A stretch of DNA of 64,000 nt from Caenimonas soli (GTDB taxonomy: Bacteria; Pseudomonadota; Gammaproteobacteria; Burkholderiales; Burkholderiaceae_C), in the NCBI RefSeq assembly GCF_013155545.1, contig NZ_JABJVV010000003.1, forward strand, positions 248,001 through 312,000, read 5' to 3'. Below, one piece after another: positions 16,855 through 25,655 of this stretch (the stretch's first letter is position 1; every line of letters begins with the position of its first letter). Position numbers and translations under genes: made by a program. The notes below the pieces were generated by a model that ran no database searches, was not told the origin of the DNA, and worked only from the letters and a program-made list of their open reading frames with translations.

Positions 16855-17649
16855 CTATTGTCGTCGGGCGACGGCTGCCGGCAGCTCGTTGAGCGGATCC
16901 TCGCTCAGAACCAGGTTCCACAGGTCCGGGCCGATGGGGTTGCGCCGCTCCTCCAGCACATGCGCGACCAGTCCCGCGGCCCGGGCCACCAGCGCAATTC
17001 CCCTGCCGAACATGGGGTCCAGGCCCATGTCGGCCACGATGGCGCCGAAGGCGCCGGCGGCGTTGAGCGGAAGCTTCCTGCCTCGCAACTCGCTCACCTG
17101 CCTCTCGATGGCCAGGGCCAGCCGCCAATGCCGTCCCAAATAGCCGTTGGCGCTGGAGACTTCGATCAGTACCGGAACGCGCGGATCGCCGTTGACATGA
17201 ATGGGATGGCCCCACCCGGGCAGCGATTTCTTTTCGTCGCGCAGCCGCGTGATGATGCGTGCCGCTGCATGCTCAAGGGCTTGCTCGCTGGGATCCGATT
17301 CCAGTTCGCCCGCGGCATGGGACAGGAGCTCGGCGGCGTTCTGCACCGTGCCCAGGAAGGTGCTGCCGGCCCCGAGCAACCCGGCCGCGACCGCGCCCTG
17401 CAGCGATTCGGGCGCGCCCATGAACGTCAGCCTCGCGCTCAGGGCGCTGGGCGTCAGCCCATGGTCCGCCGCGGCCACCAGCAACAGGTTGAGCATGTTC
17501 TTCTGCTGCGGCGTCGGCATCCGGCCCCAGCTCAGCCAGCAGATCATGTCGACGAAGTCATACTTGCCCAGGATCTCACCGGAGAGGCTGCGCCCGCGCA
17601 CGGTGATGTCGGAGGCGGTGGTGGTTCCGATTTCGGTCTTGACGGCCAT
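16855..17649 (-). CDS. Citryl-CoA lyase-like / short citrate synthase-family protein
   Basis: A 264-residue protein of the citrate synthase fold. It is much shorter than citrate synthase (about 430) and matches the citryl-CoA lyase-like subgroup. LPGWGHPIH carries the conserved active-site His, and IVADMGLDPMFGRGIALVARAAGLVAHVLEE carries the catalytic Asp and CoA-site residues. AAGGA lies 6 bases before the chosen ATG; in-frame codons further upstream run into the SDR gene. The family makes or splits C-C bonds in acyl-CoA thioesters. With an acyl-CoA ligase and an SDR in the same operon, a catabolic lyase step is likely, substrate unknown. Confidence 0.8.
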   Translation of the reverse strand: MAVKTEIGTTTASDITVRGRSLSGEILGKYDFVDMICWLSWGRMPTPQQKNMLNLLLVAAADHGLTPSALSARLTFMGAPESLQGAVAAGLLGAGSTFLGTVQNAAELLSHAAGELESDPSEQALEHAAARIITRLRDEKKSLPGWGHPIHVNGDPRVPVLIEVSSANGYLGRHWRLALAIERQVSELRGRKLPLNAAGAFGAIVADMGLDPMFGRGIALVARAAGLVAHVLEERRNPIGPDLWNLVLSEDPLNELPAAVARRQ

Positions 17650-17662
17650 GCCCATTCCTTCG

Positions 17663-18388
17663 TTACTGGCTGAGTCCGACTGTGATGCCGCCGCAGACAT
17701 GCAGGACCTGGCCGGTGATGAATGCGTTGTTCTCGCCCATGAAGAACGCGACGGCTCGTGCCACGTCGTCGGGGGTTCCCAGACGCCTGACCGGAATGCC
17801 TTCCAGGATCTGCCGCGTGCGCGGGCTGTCGGCGGGATTCGCGGCGGCGAAGGCTTCGGTGTTGATCGGCCCGGGCGCTACGGCATTCACCGTGATGCCC
17901 GCGGCCCCGAGTTCCAGCGCCCAGGTCCGGGTCAGTGCGTTCAGCGCGCCCTTGGCGGCCGAGTAGCCGGAGCGCAATTCCTTGCCCAGCGCCGCCCGGC
18001 TCGTCACGTTGACGATGCGGCCGCGGCCCGCTGCGCGCATGGCCGGCACCAGGGCCTGGGCGCATTGAAGTGCGGACCTGGCGCCTACGCCCACCTGCCA
18101 ATCGAAGTCGGCCAGGCGCGTGTCCTCCAGCGCTGCCGGCCGGATGGCGGCCACGTTATTGACCAAGCCGAGCAAGGGGCCCTGCGCGATGGCGGTCTGC
18201 AGCGCCCGTGCCAGGCTGTCCTGGTCCGCCATGTCGACTCTTGTCCATTCGCAGGGGGCCGCATCGACCGGTGAATGGATGTCGAAGTTGAGCACTTGCC
18301 AGCCTGCTTCGTCCAGCAGCCGGCAGACGCTGGCGCCGATGCCGGCCGAACCGCCGGTGACCAGTACCCGATTGCGTGGGGTGTTCAT
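17663..18388 (-). CDS. Short-chain dehydrogenase/reductase
   Basis: A 241-residue classical SDR. The N-terminal cofactor loop is TGGSAGIG, then NNVA, with catalytic Ser in VNVTSRAALG and the YSAAK dyad. VAPGPINTEAF and the closing FITGQVLHVCGG are typical. NAD(P)-dependent oxidation or reduction of a hydroxy- or keto-acyl intermediate in the operon's pathway is likely. Its ATG overlaps the acyl-CoA ligase stop by 4 bases, so translation is coupled. Confidence 0.9.
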   Translation of the reverse strand: MNTPRNRVLVTGGSAGIGASVCRLLDEAGWQVLNFDIHSPVDAAPCEWTRVDMADQDSLARALQTAIAQGPLLGLVNNVAAIRPAALEDTRLADFDWQVGVGARSALQCAQALVPAMRAAGRGRIVNVTSRAALGKELRSGYSAAKGALNALTRTWALELGAAGITVNAVAPGPINTEAFAAANPADSPRTRQILEGIPVRRLGTPDDVARAVAFFMGENNAFITGQVLHVCGGITVGLSQ

Positions 18389-19908
18389 GGCGTTCCCTGG
18401 GGCTGAAGTCGCGAGGCGATTTGCTGCCGGGCATCGCGCCGCGACAACTTCCCGTTGGCGGTGCGGGGCAACTCGTCGAAGAGATGGACGGCCTTGGGCG
18501 CTTTCACCGAGTCCAGCTTCGCCTTGACCCAGGCAACGAGCTCGCCCTGCGGCACGGTGGCGCCTTCGCGCAACTGCACGGCGGCATGCACTGCCTCGCC
18601 CCAATGCGCGTCGTCGACGCCGACAACCAGGCAGTCGTAGACCGCGGGATGCTGACCGAGAACGTTCTCCACGTCCGCGGGATAGACGTTGAAGCCCCCG
18701 GTGATGATGACGTCACGCACCCTGTCCTTGAGGAACAGGTAGCCTTGCTCGTCCAGGTAGCCGCTGTCGCCGGTGCGCAGCCAGCCGTCGGCCATGGTTT
18801 CCGAGGTCTTCTCCGGCTGGCGCCAGTAGCCGGACATGACCAGATCGCCGCGCACGGCGATCTCGCCGACTTCCCCCGGGGCGAGCAGTTCGCCGGAGGG
18901 GTTGAGGATGGCGATGCGCGTGAGCAAGCCCGCCCGCCCGACCGAGTTGATCCGCGCGGGATCGGCGGCCTCGTCGGCGCGCAGGAAGCTGATGATGGCG
19001 GGCGCCTCGGTCTGGCCGTATGCCGTTTCGATGTGCCCGAAGACCCGCTGCGCCTGCGCCACTTTTTCCGGTCGCATGGGCGCGGCGGAATACACCAGAT
19101 GGCGCAGGGCGGTCCAGTCACGGCGGCCGACGGACTCGTCGTCGAGCAGGCTGTAGATCAGCGTCGGCGGCATGAACACCGCCGTCACGCGTTCGCGCTC
19201 CAGCGTGTCCAGGATGTCGCGCGGACGCGAGGCGCCGGGCAGCACCACCGTGCCGCCGCATCCGAACATGGGCAGCAGGAAGGTCGAGGTGCCATGGGTG
19301 ATGGGCGCGACCGCCAGGTAGCGGTCGTCCCGCGTCAGCCTCAGGGCATGCATCAGCGAGACGATGCAGGCGTTCCAGGAGCGCAGGCTTTGCATCACGC
19401 CCTTGGGCGTGCCCGTGGTGCCGCCGGTGAACTTGATGGCCTGGGTTTCCTCGGCCGGATGGAACAGCTCCCGGGGCGCGGCGCCGGGATGCCGGCGGAT
19501 GACTTCCGTGAGCTCGCAGGGGCCGGTCGAACCCTCGTCCGACCATCGGATCGTGCGAGCGCCGCTGTCCGGCAGCTTGGCAGCCAGCCCGGCCGCCACC
19601 ACGATGACCGCGGGCTCGGTGAATTCGACGATGCGCTGGATTTCCGCGCGGCCCGCGCGCGGGTTCAACGGCACCCAGATGCGGCCCGCCATCAACGTCG
19701 CCATCAGCGCCACGATATGGCTGGCGTCGTTGCCGCCGCAAACGCAGATGCGTGCCCTGGGATCGGGGGCGAACGCCTGCAGCGCCGCGGCCAGGGCCGA
19801 ACTCTGTGCCACCAGCTGCCCGTAGGTCAGCGACACGCCGGGCCCGGTGATGGCGACCCTGCCGGGATCGTCCTGGGCACTTCGAAGCAGGAAATCTATC
19901 GGGCGCAT
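18385..19908 (-). CDS. Acyl-CoA synthetase / AMP-dependent ligase
   Basis: A 507-residue ANL enzyme of full length. The P-loop KFTGGTTGTPKGV is near residue 165. It also has YGQTEAPAI (A5), MSGYW and TGDSGYLDEQGYL (A7), VRDVIITGGFNVYP (hinge), and LPRTANGKLSRRD with the catalytic Lys. It activates a carboxylic acid to its CoA thioester at the expense of ATP. As second gene after a Bug protein and before an SDR and a citryl-CoA-lyase-like gene, it probably activates the acid that the Bug protein binds. Confidence 0.9.
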   Translation of the reverse strand: MRPIDFLLRSAQDDPGRVAITGPGVSLTYGQLVAQSSALAAALQAFAPDPRARICVCGGNDASHIVALMATLMAGRIWVPLNPRAGRAEIQRIVEFTEPAVIVVAAGLAAKLPDSGARTIRWSDEGSTGPCELTEVIRRHPGAAPRELFHPAEETQAIKFTGGTTGTPKGVMQSLRSWNACIVSLMHALRLTRDDRYLAVAPITHGTSTFLLPMFGCGGTVVLPGASRPRDILDTLERERVTAVFMPPTLIYSLLDDESVGRRDWTALRHLVYSAAPMRPEKVAQAQRVFGHIETAYGQTEAPAIISFLRADEAADPARINSVGRAGLLTRIAILNPSGELLAPGEVGEIAVRGDLVMSGYWRQPEKTSETMADGWLRTGDSGYLDEQGYLFLKDRVRDVIITGGFNVYPADVENVLGQHPAVYDCLVVGVDDAHWGEAVHAAVQLREGATVPQGELVAWVKAKLDSVKAPKAVHLFDELPRTANGKLSRRDARQQIASRLQPQGTP

Positions 19909-19942
19909 GCGCTCTCCCGGTTGCTTGCCAACTGCGTGTCTT

Positions 19943-20908
19943 TCATTCGGCCCGCGCTCCCGCCAACTTCACGACCTTGGCCCACTTGTCGTACTCCGCC
20001 TCGACGAATGCCTTGAACTCCTCGGCACGCATCGGCGCGGCATCGGCGCCGAGCTCGCGGTAGCGCGCCTTGATGCGCTCCGTGCCAACCGCCCGAATGA
20101 GCTCGGCGTTGAGGCGGCTGACGACACCGCCGGGCGTCCCCGCCGGAACGAACAGGCCGGCCCAGGCCGTGGATTCATAGCCCCGTATTCCGGCCTCGAT
20201 CATCGTCGGCACCTCCGGCAACTGGGGCGAGCGCCGGTTGCCCGTCACCGCCAGCGGACGCAGCAGGCCCTTGCGGATGTGCGGCAGTGAAGTCGGCAGG
20301 TTGTCGAACATGAGGTCGATCTGTCCGCCGATGAGGTCGGTCAATGCGGAAGCCCCGCCGCGGTAGGGAATGTGGACGATGTGCACACCAGCGAGATGCT
20401 TGTACAGCTCTCCGGACAGGTGGATGCTGCTGCCATTGCCGGAAGAGCCCATGTTGAGCCGACCCGGCTTGCTCTTGGCGAGCGTGGTCAGTTCGGCAAC
20501 GCTCTTGGTCGGCAGGCCGGGGTTCACCACCAGGACGTTGGGCAGTGAACTGACCATCGCCACCGGCACGAAGGCCTTGCGCGGGTCATAGGGCAGGTTG
20601 CCGTACAAGGTTGGGTTGATGGCGTTGGTTCCCACCGTGCCGAGGAACAGCGTGTAGCCGTCGTTAGGCGCCAGCGACGCCTCGCGTGCGCCTATGTTCC
20701 CGCCGGCGCCGGCCTTGTTGTCCACCACCACCGCTTGCCCGAGGCTCTGGCTCATCTCCTGGGCGATCAGGCGGGCGAAAAGGTCGGCTGCGCCGCCGGC
20801 GGGAAACGGCACTATGAGCCGCAGGGGCTTGGACGGCCAGGCTTGCGCGAAGGCTGCGGGGGCGGCGGCGCTGGCCGCGCAGGCAGCGAGAAATTGCCTC
20901 TTGTTCAT
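19943..20908 (-). CDS. Bug/TctC-family periplasmic solute-binding protein
   Basis: A 321-residue binding protein. Start chosen at MNKRQFLAACAASAAAPAAFAQA, a clean signal peptide ending AFAQ; in-frame codons upstream would add a non-signal extension. Family motifs: WPSKPLRLIVPFPAGGAADLFARLI, VVDNKAGAGGNIGA, and FLGTVGTNAINPTLY. It is first gene of the ligase-SDR-lyase operon. A near-perfect copy of the LacI-type palindrome lies at 20957-20974, about 50 bases upstream. Confidence 0.9.
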   Translation of the reverse strand: MNKRQFLAACAASAAAPAAFAQAWPSKPLRLIVPFPAGGAADLFARLIAQEMSQSLGQAVVVDNKAGAGGNIGAREASLAPNDGYTLFLGTVGTNAINPTLYGNLPYDPRKAFVPVAMVSSLPNVLVVNPGLPTKSVAELTTLAKSKPGRLNMGSSGNGSSIHLSGELYKHLAGVHIVHIPYRGGASALTDLIGGQIDLMFDNLPTSLPHIRKGLLRPLAVTGNRRSPQLPEVPTMIEAGIRGYESTAWAGLFVPAGTPGGVVSRLNAELIRAVGTERIKARYRELGADAAPMRAEEFKAFVEAEYDKWAKVVKLAGARAE

Positions 20909-20956
20909 GGGGTGCCTCTGGTTGCGGGACGCGGACGGCCCTAGAATCTGGAAAAA

Positions 20957-20974
20957 TATAAAAACGTTATTAGC
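20957..20974. promoter_or_regulatory. LacI-type operator, copy 1 (15 of 18 match)
   Basis: TATAAAAACGTTATTAGC matches the perfect palindrome at 25545-25562 in 15 of 18 positions, including the central CG typical of LacI/GalR sites. It lies between the Bug-ligase operon and the first lacI gene, well placed to repress the former and perhaps the latter. A weaker half-site with AACGTTTTCAT is present at about 21020-21030. Confidence 0.65.
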
Positions 20975-21041
20975 TGACACGTGAGAGTAGGCAGGCCGCC
21001 GATCCATGTCAAAGCATGGAACGTTTTCATTCGGGTAAACG

Positions 21042-22055
21042 ATGAGCGCAAAGATTTCAGTCAGGGACGTTGCCACTGCCGCCGGCGTGTCGATCGCCAC
21101 CGTTTCGCGCGTGCTCAATGCCACCGGCTATGCCAGTGCGAACGTCCGGGCGCGGGTGAATGAAGCCGTGCAGCGGACCGGCTACCAGCCGGACTTCAGC
21201 GCCAGGCACCTGCGCACCGGGCGCAGCCGCGCCGTCGGCTTCATCGTGTCGAACATGGGCAATCCGCTGCTGGCGTCGCTGTACTCGGCGGTGGAGATGC
21301 GCATGCAGGTGGCCGGCTTCAACCTGCTCGTGACCAGCAGCTACCAGCAGCCCGCCAAGGAGGCCGAGCTGCTCGCCCTGTTCGAGAACCGCCGGCTCGA
21401 AGGCGTATTTGCCCTGCCCGCCACACGTGATGAGCCGGCCGCTCGTTCGCCGTTCCTGGACTGCACGCTGCCCCTCGTGCTCTTCGACCGCGATCACGAC
21501 TGCGACGGCGACAGGGTGCTGTTGGACCACAAGGACGGCGTGGCCCGCGCGGTTCAATACCTGGCGTCGCTGGGACACCGCCGCATCGCCATGCTGGGCC
21601 CCAGCCCGTCGATCCGGCCCGGTCGCGACAAGCTCCTGGGCTACCGGCAGGGCCTGGCTGCGGCCGGCATCGCGGAGGACGCTGGCCTGGTGCACATGCT
21701 GCACTCCGCCGTCGACTCCTGCGAGGCGGAAATGGAGGAGATGATGGGGTCGCCCGAGCCGCCCACGGCCCTCATTGCCCTGGGGACGCGCATCCTGTCG
21801 GGGGCGCTGAAGGCGGCCCGCCGGTGCGGCTGCCGAATTCCCGACGATCTGTCGGTGATCGGGATCGGCACGGAAGATTCGTTCGCGCTGTCCGACCCGC
21901 CGCTCACCAGCCTGCGGTTTAACATCATGGCTGCAGCCGCTGCGGCCGCCAACCTGATGCTTGATCGCATAAACAACAACTACTCCGGCCCGCCGCGGCA
22001 AGTCACGCTGCCGCTCGATCTGGTGCTTGGCCAATCGTGCCACCCAACCCGATAG
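21042..22055 (+). CDS. LacI-family transcriptional regulator (first of a tandem pair)
   Basis: A 337-residue LacI/GalR protein. The N-terminal helix-turn-helix and hinge ISVRDVATAAGVSIATVSRVLNATGY are intact. The periplasmic-binding-like effector domain runs from SRAVGFIVSNMGNPLLASLYSAVE to the C-terminus. Spacing to the second lacI gene is only 4 bases, so both are one transcript. The probable targets are the Bug operons on either side, which carry a common palindrome. The effector is unknown, possibly the acid bound by the Bug proteins or its CoA ester. Confidence 0.9.
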   Translation: MSAKISVRDVATAAGVSIATVSRVLNATGYASANVRARVNEAVQRTGYQPDFSARHLRTGRSRAVGFIVSNMGNPLLASLYSAVEMRMQVAGFNLLVTSSYQQPAKEAELLALFENRRLEGVFALPATRDEPAARSPFLDCTLPLVLFDRDHDCDGDRVLLDHKDGVARAVQYLASLGHRRIAMLGPSPSIRPGRDKLLGYRQGLAAAGIAEDAGLVHMLHSAVDSCEAEMEEMMGSPEPPTALIALGTRILSGALKAARRCGCRIPDDLSVIGIGTEDSFALSDPPLTSLRFNIMAAAAAAANLMLDRINNNYSGPPRQVTLPLDLVLGQSCHPTR

Positions 22056-22059
22056 CTCC

Positions 22060-23118
22060 ATGAACGACAAGCAGACCGCCGCCAAACCCACGAAGAAGAT
22101 CTCGGTCCACGACGTGGCACGCGAGGCCGGCGTCTCCATTGGGAGCGTCTCGCGCGTCCTCAACGGCGGCCGCTACACCAGCACCGATCTGGTGGCGCGC
22201 GTCACGAGCGCAGCCCGCAAGCTCGGCTACCAGCCCGACGCGAAGGCGCAGTCCCTGCGCAGCGGCACCAGCCGGACGATCGGCTGCCTGGTGACCGACA
22301 TCACCAACCCGCTCTACGCGGCCTGCGTCTCCGCCATCGAAACGCGATTGGCGGCGGATGGCTTCATGCTTCTGCTGGCCTGCAGCCATTACGACGCCGC
22401 GCGGGAAAACGAGCTGATCAAGCTGTTCGAAGCGCGCGGGATGGACGGCATGATCGTGGCCACCGTCGGCGATGGCGACACGCCGGTGTCGCAGGTCCTG
22501 GGTGAATCGCGGGTGCCCGTCGTGGTGCTGGATCGCGACTTCGACCTGGACGCCGATTATGTGCTCATCGACCACCGCGCCGGGGTTGCGAGCGCCGTGA
22601 AATACCTCGCCGAGCTCGGACACACGCGCATCGCGCTGTTCACGCCGGGCATGGGCATGAGGCCGGCGCGCGAGCGCATCGCCGGTTACCTGGAGGCCCA
22701 CAAGGCGGCCAAGCTGGCGGTGGACCGCAAGCTGATCCGCGGCATCAGCAACCAGGTCCACACCACCTACGACGACATGCGCGCCCTGCTGCAGATGGGT
22801 GAGGCGCCCACCGCCGTGATCGGCATGAGCAGCAGGATCGTCTCGGGCGCCTTGCGCGCCATCCACGAGGCCGGGCTGAAGGTGCCGGCCGACATCTCCG
22901 TCGTCTCGATCGGCAGCAGCGAGGCCACCGAGTTGATGTGGCCCCCGATGACCCAAGTGCGCTTCGACGCCGAGGCCCATGGCCGCGCCGCCGCCGAAGT
23001 GCTGCTGGAGCGGCTGCGGCGCATCGACGAGCCGCGGCGCAAAGTGACCTTGTCGACCCAGCTCGTGGTCGGCAATTCCTGCGCGGCTCCGCCGGTCGTC
23101 AAGAAGACTCGCCGCTAA
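22060..23118 (+). CDS. LacI-family transcriptional regulator (second of a tandem pair)
   Basis: A 352-residue LacI/GalR protein with a charged N-terminal tail (MNDKQTAAKPTKK) before the DNA-binding domain ISVHDVAREAGVSIGSVSRVLNGGRY. The effector domain SRTIGCLVTDITNPLYAACVSAIETRL resembles its neighbour, suggesting an old tandem duplication. The recognition helices differ little (SIATVSRVLN versus SIGSVSRVLN), so the two may bind the same operator or form mixed dimers. It ends 4 bases into the convergent Bug gene. Confidence 0.9.
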   Translation: MNDKQTAAKPTKKISVHDVAREAGVSIGSVSRVLNGGRYTSTDLVARVTSAARKLGYQPDAKAQSLRSGTSRTIGCLVTDITNPLYAACVSAIETRLAADGFMLLLACSHYDAARENELIKLFEARGMDGMIVATVGDGDTPVSQVLGESRVPVVVLDRDFDLDADYVLIDHRAGVASAVKYLAELGHTRIALFTPGMGMRPARERIAGYLEAHKAAKLAVDRKLIRGISNQVHTTYDDMRALLQMGEAPTAVIGMSSRIVSGALRAIHEAGLKVPADISVVSIGSSEATELMWPPMTQVRFDAEAHGRAAAEVLLERLRRIDEPRRKVTLSTQLVVGNSCAAPPVVKKTRR

Positions 23119-24113
23119 TCGAGCTTCGCACCCGAGACGCGGATGACCTCGCGCCAACGCAGCGTTTCCGCCTTGACGAAATCCCCGAACTCTTTCGGCG
23201 TGCTGGTCTGGGGCGTGACGCCCGCGCCGCTCAGCCGGTTGGCCACGGCGGGGTCTTGCAGGATCGCCTTGAGGTGACCATTCAACAGCTCGATCTTCTG
23301 CCGGGCGATGCCGCTCGGCGCGAAGAAACCGCCCCAGCCCGACACCTCGAAATCCTTGAGGCCCAACTCGTGCAGGGTCGGCACCGCCGGCAACTGCGGT
23401 GAGCGCTCCATCGATGTGATCGCAATGGCGCGCACGCGCCCGGACTGGATATGGGGCAGGGCGGGCGGCACGTTGGCAAACACCATGTCGAGACGGCCGC
23501 CGGCCACATCGATCATCGAGGCCTCGCTGGTCTTGTACGGCACATGCACCATGTCCAGGCCGAGCTTGTGCTTGAGCATTTCGGCGGTGAGGTGAAGACT
23601 GGTGCCGTTGCCGCTGGACCCGATGCTCAGCTTGCCGGGCTGGGTCTTGGCGATGGCCACCAAGGTGCGGAAATTGCCCAGTGTGGAGTTTGGATTCACC
23701 AGCAGCACGTTCCACACCTTGCCGGTGAGGATGATGGGCTCGAAGTCGCGGATGTGGTCGAACGGCAGCTTGGGGTACAGCGAGGGATTGATCGCGTGGG
23801 TGGTGTTGGTGCCGTAGAACAGCGTGTACCCGTCCGGCGGGCTCTTCGCAACCGCATCGGCGGCGATGTTGGCGGCGGCGCCGGGCTTGTTATCGATGAC
23901 GACGGGCTGGCCTATCCGTTTTCCCAGCTCGAACCCGAGCAGGCGAACCAGCAGATCGGGCGCGCTGCCGGGCCCGAAGCCGACGATGATCCGCACCGGC
24001 TTGGAGGGGTACGCCTCCTGGGCGAAGGCCTTGCCGCCGAGCAAGCCCGCCCCCAGGGCGGCGGCCTGGGCCAGCACCAGGCGCCGGCGCGGATGCAAGG
24101 AGCCAGGCGTCAT
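23115..24113 (-). CDS. Bug/TctC-family periplasmic solute-binding protein
   Basis: A 332-residue binding protein starting MTPGSLHPRRRLVLAQAAALGAGLLGGKAFAQEA, a signal peptide with a twin or triple Arg and AFAQ cleavage site. Family signatures: YPSKPVRIIVGFGPGSAPDLLVRLL, VIDNKPGAAANIAADAV, and LFYGTNTTHAINPSLY. It is third gene of the carboxymuconolactone-decarboxylase-like / SDR / Bug operon. Its ATG follows the SDR stop after a single base. Confidence 0.9.
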   Translation of the reverse strand: MTPGSLHPRRRLVLAQAAALGAGLLGGKAFAQEAYPSKPVRIIVGFGPGSAPDLLVRLLGFELGKRIGQPVVIDNKPGAAANIAADAVAKSPPDGYTLFYGTNTTHAINPSLYPKLPFDHIRDFEPIILTGKVWNVLLVNPNSTLGNFRTLVAIAKTQPGKLSIGSSGNGTSLHLTAEMLKHKLGLDMVHVPYKTSEASMIDVAGGRLDMVFANVPPALPHIQSGRVRAIAITSMERSPQLPAVPTLHELGLKDFEVSGWGGFFAPSGIARQKIELLNGHLKAILQDPAVANRLSGAGVTPQTSTPKEFGDFVKAETLRWREVIRVSGAKLD

Positions 24114-24114
24114 T

Positions 24115-24969
24115 TCATTGCTCCCTGGGCGCCAGGCCCACGCCGCTGCCGAGACCGCCATCCATGAAGAGGGTCTGGGCGTTCACGTACGACGACTCGG
24201 GGCAGATGAGGAAGAGGGCGGTGTAGGCCAGCTCCCAGGCGGTGCCCTGTCTGCGGAACGGCAGGGGCCGAGCGGTCCGTCCGGGCGATCGGGCGCTGGC
24301 GGCGCGACCCATCGGGGTGTCGAGCAAGCCCGGCGCGATGGTGTTGACGCGGATGCCGCGTTCCTGGCCCTCCAGCGCGCCGGCGCGGCACAGCGCCGCC
24401 AGGGCGGCCTTGGAGGTTTCGTAGGCCGGGTTGCGCCCCGCCGGCGACACCGATGCCAGCGAGGAGATCAGCAGCATGGCGCCGCCGTCCGCCAGCACGG
24501 CCAGCCCCTGCTGCACCAGCAGCATATGGGCCCGGACATTCACGTCCATGACTTCGTTCCAGGTGGCGGCGCTCTCGTTGCGCAGCGATCTGCCATTGGA
24601 GATGCCGACGTTGGCCACGGCGGCCGTCAAGGTGCCCAGCTGCTCCGCGGCTTCGGCGAACAGCGCGCGCGCGAAATCGGGATCGCCGGCGTCCGCGGTG
24701 ATGGCGACCGCGTGGCCGCCTTCGGCCCGCACCAGGCGCGCGGTTTCCTCCGCCGAGGCGGCGTCCTTGTCGGCGCAGGCCACTGACGCGCCTTCGCGGC
24801 CGAACAGCAGGCACATGGCGCGTCCGTTTCCGACGACGGGGTCGCCCGCGGGCGTATCGCGCTGCCCGGCGCCCAGCACCAGGACCGTGTGGCCCGCCAG
24901 GCGCCCGCGTCCGGGATCAGTGCCAATGGCCGAACCGAAAAGTTGCACCTTGGGGTCGGATGAGATCAT
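24115..24969 (-). CDS. Short-chain dehydrogenase/reductase
   Basis: A 284-residue SDR starting MISSDPKVQLFGSAIGTDPG, with about 20 extra residues before the Rossmann fold. The cofactor loop reads VLGAGQRDTPAGDP rather than TGxxxGIG, an atypical form. The rest is canonical: NVGIS, catalytic Ser in LISSLASVSPAG, YETSK for the Tyr-Lys dyad, and IAPGLLDTPMGRAA. The GAGQR loop recurs in a subgroup annotated as SDRs of unknown substrate. It is second gene of its operon, 10 bases after the CMD-like gene. Confidence 0.85.
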   Translation of the reverse strand: MISSDPKVQLFGSAIGTDPGRGRLAGHTVLVLGAGQRDTPAGDPVVGNGRAMCLLFGREGASVACADKDAASAEETARLVRAEGGHAVAITADAGDPDFARALFAEAAEQLGTLTAAVANVGISNGRSLRNESAATWNEVMDVNVRAHMLLVQQGLAVLADGGAMLLISSLASVSPAGRNPAYETSKAALAALCRAGALEGQERGIRVNTIAPGLLDTPMGRAASARSPGRTARPLPFRRQGTAWELAYTALFLICPESSYVNAQTLFMDGGLGSGVGLAPREQ

Positions 24970-24979
24970 GGGTGGCTCC

Positions 24980-25513
24980 TTATGCATTTCGCGGCGCATC
25001 CGCGGGGGTTTCGATCTCGATCTCCAGGTTCTCGAGGAAGCGGGACACCAGCATGTAAAAGCCGATGGTCTGCAGCAGTTCGCAGATCTCGGCCGGGCCG
25101 AGCCGCTCGGCCACCTTGTCGTAGAGCCAGCGCGGCGCCTTGACCTGCCACACCACGGCCTCGACGAATCGCATGACGACCAGCTCGAATTCGCTGAAGC
25201 AGCCTTCGTCGCGCTCCAGCACGGCGGCGCCGATGCGCTGCGCGTCCACGCCCAGCGATGCGGCATGTCGCTTGTGCTGGTGGACCTCGTAGGAGGCGCC
25301 GCTGAGCGCGCCGACCCGAAGGATCACGAGCTCCCGCAGTTGCGGGTCCAGCGCGCTTTCCTTGAGGATGGCGACGCCGAGCGCCAGGAAGCCCCTGGCC
25401 GTGGGGATGGAGTGCGGAAGCACCTTGTAGAGGTTCAGCGGCGGCCTGGACCTGATCAGCTGGGCCAGGTCGTCGGGCAGCGTCTGTATGTCGACGGGCG
25501 GAAGTCGAGCCAT
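24980..25513 (-). CDS. Carboxymuconolactone decarboxylase-family (AhpD-like fold) protein
   Basis: A 177-residue all-helical protein. The family signature around residues 60-82 reads RELVILRVGALSGASYEVHQHKRHA; Glu and His are kept, but the CxxC of peroxidase-type AhpD proteins is missing. A redox role is therefore unlikely and a decarboxylase- or lyase-type activity more so. It is first gene of the CMD-SDR-Bug operon. Sites resembling the LacI palindrome stand just upstream, one only 13 bases from its start codon. Confidence 0.82.
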   Translation of the reverse strand: MARLPPVDIQTLPDDLAQLIRSRPPLNLYKVLPHSIPTARGFLALGVAILKESALDPQLRELVILRVGALSGASYEVHQHKRHAASLGVDAQRIGAAVLERDEGCFSEFELVVMRFVEAVVWQVKAPRWLYDKVAERLGPAEICELLQTIGFYMLVSRFLENLEIEIETPADAPRNA

Positions 25514-25525
25514 GTTGTCTCCTTC

Positions 25526-25543
25526 GATAAAAACGTGACCGTA
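25526..25543. promoter_or_regulatory. LacI-type operator half-site near the CMD operon start
   Basis: GATAAAAACGTGACCGTA keeps nine of ten bases of the left half of the palindrome at 25545-25562, but the right half is degenerate. It begins 13 bases upstream of the CMD-like start codon and is adjacent to the perfect site. Confidence 0.4.
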
Positions 25544-25544
25544 C

Positions 25545-25562
25545 TATAAAAACGTTTTTATA
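25545..25562. promoter_or_regulatory. Perfect LacI-type operator palindrome, copy 2
   Basis: TATAAAAACGTTTTTATA is an exact 18-base palindrome with the central CG of LacI/GalR operators. It sits between the divergent CMD-SDR-Bug operon and the next Bug gene. Two LacI genes lie 2.4-4.5 kb away, and related sites occur at 20957-20974 and 25625-25642. Confidence 0.75.
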
Positions 25563-25624
25563 AAATGGCTTGTCACGAGCGTGACTTATCGCGACGGTGA
25601 CAGGAGTTCGGCCAACTTTTCATT

Positions 25625-25642
25625 TATAAAATCGTTTTCACA
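25625..25642. promoter_or_regulatory. LacI-type operator, copy 3 (15 of 18 match)
   Basis: TATAAAATCGTTTTCACA matches the perfect palindrome in 15 of 18 positions. It lies directly before the AAGGAG ribosome site of the Bug gene that starts at 25656, 80 bases (eight helical turns) from copy 2. A repression loop or double block is possible. Confidence 0.65.
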
Positions 25643-25655
25643 AAAGGAGCCAGTG

